Shown in pieces: positions 6,726-11,706 of a DNA stretch of 11,706 bases (the stretch's first letter is position 1; each line of letters opens with the position of its first letter). The stretch is taken from assembly GCA_021819605.1 (NCBI GenBank), contig JAKAQT010000041.1, positions 1 to 11,706 on the forward strand, in the 5' to 3' direction. The notes beneath the pieces were generated by a model. That model saw nothing but the letters and a program-made list of their open reading frames with translations, searched no databases and was not told where the DNA came from. The translations under genes and the position numbers were made by a program. Source of the DNA: Thermoplasmata archaeon. GTDB lineage: Archaea > Thermoplasmatota > Thermoplasmata > Thermoplasmatales > Thermoplasmataceae.

Positions 6726-7259
6726 ATGGCAACTGATGACGTTAATGAACAATATCTCGAAGGATATAGTTGTGACGTGGCAATAAGGTGGTCAAAGATT
6801 GACCCATCACTGTTACCAGTAGACGAACTGGATAAGCAAATAATCTGTTTTCTCAGGTATGACGCCCGGATGTCCAATGCGGAGATAGCAAAGAAAGTTG
6901 GCACCAGCGAGGCCACGGTGAGGAGGAGGATCGCCAGGCTGCAAAACAAGAAGATCATAATCGGTTTTTCTGCACTTGTGGATCTGCAGGCGGTCGAAAA
7001 CAGCATAAAGGCATACCTGAAGATCAGGGTTGAACCCTCAAGGCTTGAGGAGATCAGCCAGAAGCTTCAGGATAACATGAACATCCTGACTTTATACCGC
7101 AGGAGGGGCGAGAATGAGATGCTTGCTGAAACGCTCTTCCTGAACATGGAGGCAATACAGGATTTCGAGGATACACTGTCAAGGATTCCCGGAGTCCAGG
7201 GATTTGAAACCATGATTATCTCAAAGGCCTACCGGAAGAATCCCTGGATAGGTATCTGA
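6726..7259 (+). CDS. Lrp/AsnC-family transcriptional regulator
   Basis: A 177-residue DNA-binding protein of the feast/famine (Lrp/AsnC) family. A winged helix-turn-helix spans about residues 32-80, starting with the typical VDELDKQI and including EIAKKVGTSEATVRRRIARL as the helix-turn-helix. A RAM-type ligand-sensing domain runs from about 95 to 165. The first 31 residues are an extension beyond the usual Lrp start. No Met occurs between M1 and M49 and the TATA spacing fits the ATG at 6726, so the extension appears real. Such proteins form dimers or octamers and respond to amino acids; the ligand cannot be told from sequence. Its stop codon directly abuts the stop of the opposing aspartate lyase gene. 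Control of itself, the methylthiotransferase or the amino-acid catabolic genes nearby is plausible but inferred. Confidence 0.9.
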   Translation: MATDDVNEQYLEGYSCDVAIRWSKIDPSLLPVDELDKQIICFLRYDARMSNAEIAKKVGTSEATVRRRIARLQNKKIIIGFSALVDLQAVENSIKAYLKIRVEPSRLEEISQKLQDNMNILTLYRRRGENEMLAETLFLNMEAIQDFEDTLSRIPGVQGFETMIISKAYRKNPWIGI

Positions 7260-8636
7260 TCAGTTTCCAGGAACACCATTCTTCATTATTTCGTCAAACT
7301 GGCTTTCAGTCAGCTTGCCGGTCTTCAGGGCCAGCTCCTTTATGGATTTGCCTGTATCCAGGGATTCCTTGACGATCTTTGCCACTGTGTCATATCCAAG
7401 GTACGGGTTCAGCAGCGCAGCAGACCCGAAGCTCTTGCTGAGATGCTCCCTTGCCACGTCCCTGTTCACGTCAAGGCCGTCTATGAGTTTTGTCCTGAAC
7501 ATCCTGAGCCCGTTTGAAAGAATGTCCTCGGATCTGGTGAGTTCGAAGTCTATGTGGGGCATCATTACATTAAGCTCAAGCTGGCCGGCCTGCACAGATA
7601 TGTTCAGTGCCTGTTGTGCCCCTATGACAGAGTGGCAGATCATGTTCATGGCCTCAGCAATCGATGGGTTGATCTTCCCGGGCATTATGGATGATCCCTG
7701 CTGCACCGCCGGTATCTTTATCTCGTGAATTCCTGCACCAGGGCCCGAATAAAGGAGCCTTATATCGTTTGCAATCTTTGTCACATCCAGCGCGGTGTTG
7801 GCAACAGAGTTCATCAGCCTTGAGAAGTCAGTCATGAATTCCATTATTCCTGGGAGGTTCAGGCTCTTCCTGAAGGGTATGCCCAGGAAATTCTTCAGCT
7901 CCGCCACAACGTTGTCCTGGTATCCTGGCGAGGTGTTGATTCCTGTGCCCACGGCAGTACCGCCTATATTGAGCTCCAGGATGTAGTCCATGGCTCCCTC
8001 AAGCTCCTTCCTATCCTTGTCCAGGGTGTATGCCCAGGCGGAGAGCTCAATCCCGAATGTTACAGGCGCGGCATCCTGAAGGTGAGTCCTGCCCGGCTTC
8101 ACAGCGTCACGGAACTGTTCGGATTTCCTGCGGAGCAGTTCCACAAGGTTCCGGATTTCCTCAGAGAGCTTCTTTGCCTTTATGTATGAGACAACTCTTA
8201 TGAGAGTTGGATACACATCATTGGTTGACTGGCTCATGTTCACATGGTCATTTGGGTGGATGTATGAGTAGTCTCCCTTCTTCCTTCCGGCAATTTCCAG
8301 TGCAAGGTTCGCAATAACCTCATTTGCGTTCATATTGTAGGATGTTCCGGCACCTGCCTGGAAGAGATCAATGCGGAACTGGTCATGCAATTTTCCGCCA
8401 TATATCTGGTCACAAGCCTTCACAATGGCCTCCATTCTGTCAGCGGAAAGCTTTCCCCCCTTGTTGTTTGCCACCGCAGCGCTCCTCTTTATTGCCGTTA
8501 TGGACCTGATATGATCAGAATCCGCGGTCAGGCCTGTGATCTGGAAGTTCTGTATGGCCCTGTATGTATTTATGCCAAAATATTCAGAATCCTCTATTCT
8601 GACATCTCCAATTACATCCCTTTCTGTTCTTGCCAT
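7260..8636 (-). CDS. aspA: Aspartate ammonia-lyase
   Basis: A 458-residue member of the aspartase/fumarase superfamily, expected to deaminate L-aspartate to fumarate and ammonia as a cytoplasmic homotetramer. The flexible catalytic loop GSSIMPGKIN is at 314-323, with S315 the likely general base and K321/N323 conserved. Other active-site segments are GTSYNMNANEV (97-107), HVNMSQSTNDVYPT (131-144) and GRTHLQDA (182-189). GTS rather than GTQ, HVN rather than DVN and QSTND rather than QSSND favour aspartase over class II fumarase, but the two cannot be separated with certainty by eye. The length is normal for the family. A TATA-like box about 22-26 nt upstream on the minus strand supports the ATG at 8636. 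It is divergent from the 2-oxoacid oxidoreductase operon; fumarate produced could feed the citric acid cycle. Confidence 0.85.
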   Translation of the reverse strand: MARTERDVIGDVRIEDSEYFGINTYRAIQNFQITGLTADSDHIRSITAIKRSAAVANNKGGKLSADRMEAIVKACDQIYGGKLHDQFRIDLFQAGAGTSYNMNANEVIANLALEIAGRKKGDYSYIHPNDHVNMSQSTNDVYPTLIRVVSYIKAKKLSEEIRNLVELLRRKSEQFRDAVKPGRTHLQDAAPVTFGIELSAWAYTLDKDRKELEGAMDYILELNIGGTAVGTGINTSPGYQDNVVAELKNFLGIPFRKSLNLPGIMEFMTDFSRLMNSVANTALDVTKIANDIRLLYSGPGAGIHEIKIPAVQQGSSIMPGKINPSIAEAMNMICHSVIGAQQALNISVQAGQLELNVMMPHIDFELTRSEDILSNGLRMFRTKLIDGLDVNRDVAREHLSKSFGSAALLNPYLGYDTVAKIVKESLDTGKSIKELALKTGKLTESQFDEIMKNGVPGN

Positions 8637-8652
8637 AATACATTATCACTGG

Positions 8653-8663
8653 AAAAATAATAA
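8653..8663 (-). promoter_or_regulatory. TATA-like box for aspA
   Basis: On the minus strand the sequence reads TTATTATTTTT, about 22-26 nt upstream of the aspA ATG at 8636. That spacing predicts a leaderless transcript. It partly overlaps the left arm of the inverted repeat at 8660-8677. Confidence 0.45.
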
Positions 8664-8677
8664 CTGTTTGCAGTTAT
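8660..8677. repeat. Perfect inverted repeat between aspA and the oxidoreductase operon, candidate operator
   Basis: ATAACTG (8660-8666) and CAGTTAT (8671-8677) are exact reverse complements around a 4-nt TTTG spacer. This 18-bp dyad has the size of a dimeric winged-helix operator. It overlaps the edge of the aspA TATA box and lies upstream of both TATA candidates for the divergent operon, where a bound protein could repress aspA and affect the operon. Which protein binds it is unknown. Confidence 0.45.
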
Positions 8678-8680
8678 CTG

Positions 8681-8695
8681 AACTTAAATTTTATG
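8681..8695 (+). promoter_or_regulatory. Possible upstream TATA box for the oxidoreductase operon
   Basis: AACTTAAATTTTATG resembles an archaeal TATA box. It would start transcription near 8713 and give a leader of about 39 nt, in contrast to the start-proximal box at 8717-8729. Two tandem promoters are possible; this one is less certain because no Shine-Dalgarno site precedes the ATG. Confidence 0.3.
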
Positions 8696-8716
8696 CCCGT
8701 GATTGAATGCAATAAG

Positions 8717-8729
8717 AATTAATATAATC
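8717..8729 (+). promoter_or_regulatory. TATA box for the 2-oxoacid:ferredoxin oxidoreductase operon
   Basis: AATTAATATAATC is centred about 28 nt upstream of the ATG at 8752, predicting a leaderless or nearly leaderless start, like most genes here. Confidence 0.55.
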
Positions 8730-8751
8730 TTGAGATACAGAAGGGATTTGA

Positions 8752-10491
8752 ATGAAAACCGACGAAGTGGTTATAAGAGTCGGGGGGGCGGCAGGCGATG
8801 GAGTCCAGTCCGCTGGGCTCATTATTGCAAAGGTTTTTTCCAGAAGCGGCCTTCACGTGAACACATACAATTATTATCAGAGCATAATCAGGGGCGGCCA
8901 GAGCTGGTACCAGATAAGGGCAAGCGACAGGCCGGTCAGGTCTCAGGGAGACGGACTGGACATACTGCTTGCACTGAACAGGGACGCGCTTGAAAGACAC
9001 ACGAATCCGATGATAAATGAGGGTGGCGCCTCTCCCCTTGGCAAGAGTGGAGTGGCAATATTTGATTCCTCATTATCAGATTATAAGAAGGAGGACGTAC
9101 AGTATGTTTCCATGCCTCTTGGCGACATAGCAGCCAAACACGGGAAAAATGCGCTGATGAAGAACACGGTGGCAATAGGCGCAACAATGGCTGCAATCAG
9201 CATGAATTTTGACACACTTGCAGATGTCATAAGAGAGCAGTTCGGAAACAAGGGCGAGGTTGCAGAGGAAAACGTCAGGGCTGCAAAGGAAGGATATGAC
9301 TATTACCTTGCAAACTTCAAGAAACTTGGCATCACGCTGAAGACTTCAAACAGGAAATTCTATCTCATCAGCGGCGGAGAATCCTCCGGGCTTGGCGCGG
9401 TGAACGGCGGCCTGAAGATGTATGTGGGCTACCCAATGACGCCGGCATCATCAATCATACATTACCTGGCATCTCATGAAAAGCAGTTCGGCGTATTCGT
9501 GAAGATACCTGAGGATGAAATATCTGCCATAAACATGGCTGTTGGCGCAAACTACGCAGGTGTAAGGGCCATGACAGGGTCGTCAGGCGGAGGTTTTTCA
9601 CTGATGGTAGAAGCGCTGGGCATGGCAGGAATGATGGAGGTACCCCTTGTTGTGTACGAGGCACAGAGGGCAGGACCGTCAACCGGACTTCCAACAAAGA
9701 ACGAGCAGGGGGACCTGAACCTTGTTCTGGGCGCATCCCAGGGTGACTTCCAGAGAATTGTCCTAGCTCCAAGAAACGTGGAGGACGCATTCTATCTTGC
9801 CAGGGAGGCATTGAACCTTGCAGAGAAATACCAGACCCCTGTTATACTGATGTCAGATCTGTACATAGCAGAACACTATGAGACTGTTGAGAAATTTGAC
9901 CTGAATTTCAAGATTGAGAGGGGAAAGATTGCTCAGGCAGGAACCACGAACTACAAGCGTTATGAATACACTGGAGACGGTGTATCACTGAGAGCCCTTC
10001 CGGGCACAGCCGGTCTCATGCATAATGAGGACTCCGATGAGCACAATGAATACGGCGACGTGGTGAGCGATGCCATCACCGACCCTTCACTGAGGGCAAA
10101 ATCAATGGAGAAGAGGATGAGGAAGCTTGACGCTTACATAAAGAGCATGCCTCCGACGCCAACATACAGGTATAACGATGCAGAGTACGCAATTGTCCAG
10201 TGGGGTGGCACCCAGGGTGTTGTTGAAGAAGCAGTTGATGCCTTAAGAGACAAGGGGATCAAGGCGGGCGCTGTTGAGATAAACAGACCGTACCCGCTTA
10301 ACCCAGACATCGGGAAACTGCTTTCCGGCAAGAAGAAGATAATAGTGGTGGAGGGAAACTACTCCGGCCAGATGAACAAGCTTCTGAGGTCTGAGTTCCT
10401 TGTTAAGACAGATCTCATAACCAAGTACGATGGAGAGAGCTTCTATCCCGGGGCACTTGCCGAGGAAATTGAGGCTGTAATAAAGAGGTGA
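8752..10491 (+). CDS. 2-oxoacid:ferredoxin oxidoreductase, alpha subunit (fused gamma-alpha)
   Basis: A 579-residue subunit of the thiamine-dependent enzyme that oxidatively decarboxylates 2-oxoacids to acyl-CoA while reducing ferredoxin. Residues about 5-195 form the gamma domain (VRVGGAAGDGVQSAG near 9-22, then IIRGGQSWYQIR). The alpha domain follows, with the YPMTPAS motif at 227-233 in place of the more usual YPITPSS/T, then GPSTGLPTKNEQGDL and the C-terminal domain from about 460. The fused layout is that of the two-subunit archaeal enzymes (Sulfolobus type) with broad 2-oxoacid use. Substrate preference (pyruvate, 2-oxoglutarate or branched-chain acids) cannot be set from sequence alone. 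The stop codon is embedded in the Shine-Dalgarno site of the beta-subunit gene, so the pair is an operon. Confidence 0.92.
   Translation: MKTDEVVIRVGGAAGDGVQSAGLIIAKVFSRSGLHVNTYNYYQSIIRGGQSWYQIRASDRPVRSQGDGLDILLALNRDALERHTNPMINEGGASPLGKSGVAIFDSSLSDYKKEDVQYVSMPLGDIAAKHGKNALMKNTVAIGATMAAISMNFDTLADVIREQFGNKGEVAEENVRAAKEGYDYYLANFKKLGITLKTSNRKFYLISGGESSGLGAVNGGLKMYVGYPMTPASSIIHYLASHEKQFGVFVKIPEDEISAINMAVGANYAGVRAMTGSSGGGFSLMVEALGMAGMMEVPLVVYEAQRAGPSTGLPTKNEQGDLNLVLGASQGDFQRIVLAPRNVEDAFYLAREALNLAEKYQTPVILMSDLYIAEHYETVEKFDLNFKIERGKIAQAGTTNYKRYEYTGDGVSLRALPGTAGLMHNEDSDEHNEYGDVVSDAITDPSLRAKSMEKRMRKLDAYIKSMPPTPTYRYNDAEYAIVQWGGTQGVVEEAVDALRDKGIKAGAVEINRPYPLNPDIGKLLSGKKKIIVVEGNYSGQMNKLLRSEFLVKTDLITKYDGESFYPGALAEEIEAVIKR
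10484..10491 (+). promoter_or_regulatory. Shine-Dalgarno site deciding the beta-subunit start
   Basis: GAGGTGA (10485-10491) can pair with the 3' end of archaeal 16S rRNA and ends 5 nt before the ATG at 10497. It includes the stop codon of the alpha gene. A GTG at 10488 is in frame but lies inside this site, so the ATG is the better start. Confidence 0.7.
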
Positions 10492-10496
10492 ATGAT

Positions 10497-11342
10497 ATGG
10501 TTACAATAGCAGACTACAGGGGAAAGGTAAAGCCGGACTGGTGTCCAGGCTGCGGTAATTTTGCACAGCTCTCCGCAATAAGCGGAGCGCTTACAGACCT
10601 GAAAATGGATCCAAAGGATACAGTTGTTGTATCAGGCATCGGATGCTCCAGCAACATGCCGGAATTCATCAATACTTATGGATTTCACGGCATACATGGG
10701 AGATCCCTTCCTGTTGCATCGGCCATAAAGTGGGCAAACCCGAAGCTCAATGTCATCTGTTACGCAGGTGATGGCGACGGCTTCTTTGAGGGCACCCAGC
10801 ACTTCTTCCACACTGCCAAGAGGAATGTGGACATAACATACATAGTATCTGACAACCAGATATTCGGCCTGACAACGGGCCAGGCATCACCCACAAGCGA
10901 ACTTGGAATGAAGACAAAGACGACGCCTGACGGCAACATCGAGAAGCCGCTGAATCCGCTAACACTTGCGCTCACAGCCGGTGCCACATTTGTTGCAAGA
11001 GCATTTTCAGGGGACGCAATTCACCTGAAGGAAGTCATCAAGAAGGGAATACAGCACAAGGGTTTCTCTTTCATAGACGTATTCAGCCCATGCGTTACAT
11101 ATAACAAAATCAACACATATGATTTCTTCAGGAAGAGGGTATACAAGCCTGAAATGGACACAAAGAATTTCGCCAAGGCTTATGAAATGGCACTTCAGTG
11201 GGGAGACAAGATCCCAATAGGCATTTTCTATGATGTTGAAGAGGAAACCTATGAGGACAGGAGCCCTGTCATAGGCTCAAAGTCACTCATTGACCAGCCA
11301 CTTTACCAGCTCAAGCCTGAAGACCTGGCAGAATTTCTCTGA
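10497..11342 (+). CDS. 2-oxoacid:ferredoxin oxidoreductase, beta subunit
   Basis: A 281-residue subunit that binds thiamine diphosphate and one 4Fe-4S cluster and pairs with the alpha subunit just upstream. The cluster cysteines are C16 and C19 (WCPGCGN), C50 (GIGCSSN) and C199 (FSPCVTYN), the set seen in Sulfolobus-type enzymes. The thiamine diphosphate motif runs from GDGD (91-94) to N120 in DNQIFGLTTGQ. The KTKTTPDGN segment after it is also typical. The length is slightly under the usual 290-310 residues but nothing essential is missing. The ATG at 10497 is chosen over an in-frame GTG at 10488 because a good Shine-Dalgarno site lies 5 nt upstream. The gene is followed by a T-rich hairpin that probably ends the operon. 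Confidence 0.93.
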   Translation: MVTIADYRGKVKPDWCPGCGNFAQLSAISGALTDLKMDPKDTVVVSGIGCSSNMPEFINTYGFHGIHGRSLPVASAIKWANPKLNVICYAGDGDGFFEGTQHFFHTAKRNVDITYIVSDNQIFGLTTGQASPTSELGMKTKTTPDGNIEKPLNPLTLALTAGATFVARAFSGDAIHLKEVIKKGIQHKGFSFIDVFSPCVTYNKINTYDFFRKRVYKPEMDTKNFAKAYEMALQWGDKIPIGIFYDVEEETYEDRSPVIGSKSLIDQPLYQLKPEDLAEFL

Positions 11343-11350
11343 GTTTCAAC

Positions 11351-11390
11351 ATTTTTTACAACCAATTTTTCTAAAATTGATATCTTTCTC
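11351..11390 (+). terminator. T-rich terminator of the oxidoreductase operon
   Basis: A T6 run (11352-11357) is followed by a perfect 7-bp AT-rich inverted repeat (CAATTTT 11363-11369 / AAAATTG 11373-11379, TCT loop) and more T-rich sequence. It starts 8 nt after the beta-subunit stop. T-runs are the main archaeal termination signal; the stem may be incidental. Confidence 0.5.
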
Positions 11391-11616
11391 TTGAATTATA
11401 TTCTTACAAATTCTAGGCCGATTTGCTGATATAGTGGTTGGGAGAATCGAGTTTCATTTGTTCTCGATTTATATGAGAATGTGGCCTTTCTAAGTCCATT
11501 GTCATTGAAAGCAAGAAAAAAATGTCAATTGAGAAGCACTCATAACGATCATTGAAAAGACATGAATATAAGACTGTAGCGTAAGAGTACATCAGGGTGG
11601 GTCCGTCTTCCCTTGA

Positions 11617-11629
11617 AAACTTTTAAATA
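11617..11629 (+). promoter_or_regulatory. BRE/TATA promoter of the gene at the right edge
   Basis: AAACTTTTAAATA is the best archaeal TATA match in the window, with A-rich BRE-like bases in front. It predicts a transcript start near 11650, giving a leader of about 22 nt that carries a Shine-Dalgarno site, unlike the leaderless genes elsewhere in the window. Confidence 0.6.
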
Positions 11630-11659
11630 CCTACATTTACATATACAGAAACTTTTAAC

Positions 11660-11665
11660 GGAGGA
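11660..11665 (+). promoter_or_regulatory. Shine-Dalgarno site of the right-edge gene
   Basis: GGAGGA ends 6 nt before the ATG at 11672. It is a strong match to the 16S rRNA 3' end and, with the TATA box, fixes the start of this gene. Confidence 0.7.
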
Positions 11666-11671
11666 AAGATA

Positions 11672-11706
11672 ATGGAAAATGAAGGCAAGGATCCAGTTCC
11701 ACCCAG
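11672..11706 (+). CDS. N-terminus of an unidentified protein, cut by the window end
   Basis: Eleven complete codons (MENEGKDPVPP) are visible before the sequence ends. The reading is supported by a strong TATA box and a Shine-Dalgarno site. The residues are hydrophilic and acidic, with no signal peptide or membrane character. The family cannot be recognised. The promoter quality and leader with a Shine-Dalgarno site suggest good expression (inference). Confidence 0.6.
   Translation, partial: MENEGKDPVPP

Larger units (their letters stand above)
11343..11671. other. AT-rich 329-base gap with nested inverted repeats
   Basis: After the terminator the gap has no gene I can support. It contains a perfect 7-bp inverted repeat (AATCGAG 11445-11451 / CTCGATT 11463-11469, 11-nt loop) enclosed by a second pair (AGGCC 11415-11419 / GGCCT 11483-11487), a 9-bp direct repeat (TCATTGAAA at 11502-11510 and 11549-11557), and the promoter of the next gene. 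Base composition is more AT-rich than the flanking genes. A 59-codon frame on the minus strand (11413-11592) is open but resembles nothing I know. The nested stems could be a small structured RNA or a worn insertion remnant; neither is established. Confidence 0.5.

Noticed and set aside
7315..7728. 137-codon plus-strand frame opposite aspA
   Set aside because: It is antisense to a strongly conserved gene and is explained by that gene's codon use; there is no promoter or domain.
7260..8636. Class II fumarase as the identity of the lyase
   Set aside because: The motifs GTSYNMN, HVNMSQSTNDVYPT and QQGSSIMPGKIN fit aspartase better, although the superfamily is close enough that an assay is needed.
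9455..9811. 118-codon minus-strand frame inside the alpha-subunit gene
   Set aside because: It is antisense to the conserved oxidoreductase reading frame and is proline/arginine-rich by mirror codon bias.
11502..11557. 9-bp direct repeat TCATTGAAA as part of a repeat array or CRISPR
   Set aside because: There are only two copies, of low complexity and AT-rich, with no regular spacing; this is within chance expectation.
11413..11592. 59-codon minus-strand frame starting with ATG in the AT-rich gap
   Set aside because: A symmetric TATA box lies about 33 nt upstream, which is tolerable, but the translation resembles no family, there is no Shine-Dalgarno site, and a chance frame of this length is expected in such sequence. 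It is kept only as part of the gap finding.

Overview
The window looks like a piece of a Thermoplasmatales-type archaeal chromosome (Thermoplasma or a relative of moderate GC). The reasons are the archaeal form of every recognisable protein (Dph2, the archaeal/eukaryotic MtaB type, an FlaK-like A24 peptidase, a two-subunit 2-oxoacid:ferredoxin oxidoreductase), frequent AGG (Arg) and ATA (Ile) codons, and promoters in which a TATA box lies 22-28 nt upstream of the start codon, implying leaderless mRNAs. The genus is an inference.

Layout. 1-361 has no convincing gene; it holds a degenerate tRNA 3'-half-like fragment and two short hairpins. 362-2759 (+) has a YycJ/WalJ-like metallo-beta-lactamase-fold protein, a beta-hydroxyacid dehydrogenase family protein with altered active-site residues, and an A24 prepilin/preflagellin peptidase. 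3008-4264 (+) is imidazolonepropionase (hutI). 4418-5419 (+) is dph2, which meets a tRNA methylthiotransferase of the MtaB/CDKAL1 type (5414-6673, -) tail to tail with a 6-bp overlap. That gene shares a 52-bp divergent promoter region with an Lrp/AsnC regulator (6726-7259, +), which abuts the end of an aspartate ammonia-lyase gene (7260-8636, -). A 115-bp divergent region with a perfect inverted repeat separates the lyase from a 2-oxoacid:ferredoxin oxidoreductase operon (8752-11342, +). An AT-rich, structured 329-bp gap follows, then a strong TATA box, a Shine-Dalgarno site and the first 35 bases of another gene.

How the genes fit together. The metabolic theme is amino-acid and peptide catabolism: HutI opens the imidazolone ring in histidine degradation, AspA deaminates aspartate to fumarate, and the ferredoxin oxidoreductase oxidises 2-oxoacids to acyl-CoA with reduction of ferredoxin. 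The Lrp-type regulator is a plausible controller of its neighbours. A second theme is modification of the translation machinery by Fe-S, SAM-dependent enzymes: Dph2 for diphthamide on EF-2 and MtaB for ms2t6A37 in tRNA.

I see no CRISPR array, insertion sequence, toxin-antitoxin pair or clear defence system, and no obvious new multi-gene system. The most interesting signals are regulatory: one symmetric TATA element placed to serve two divergent leaderless genes, a perfect inverted repeat at the aspA/kor divergent promoter, and the tRNA remnant at the left edge.
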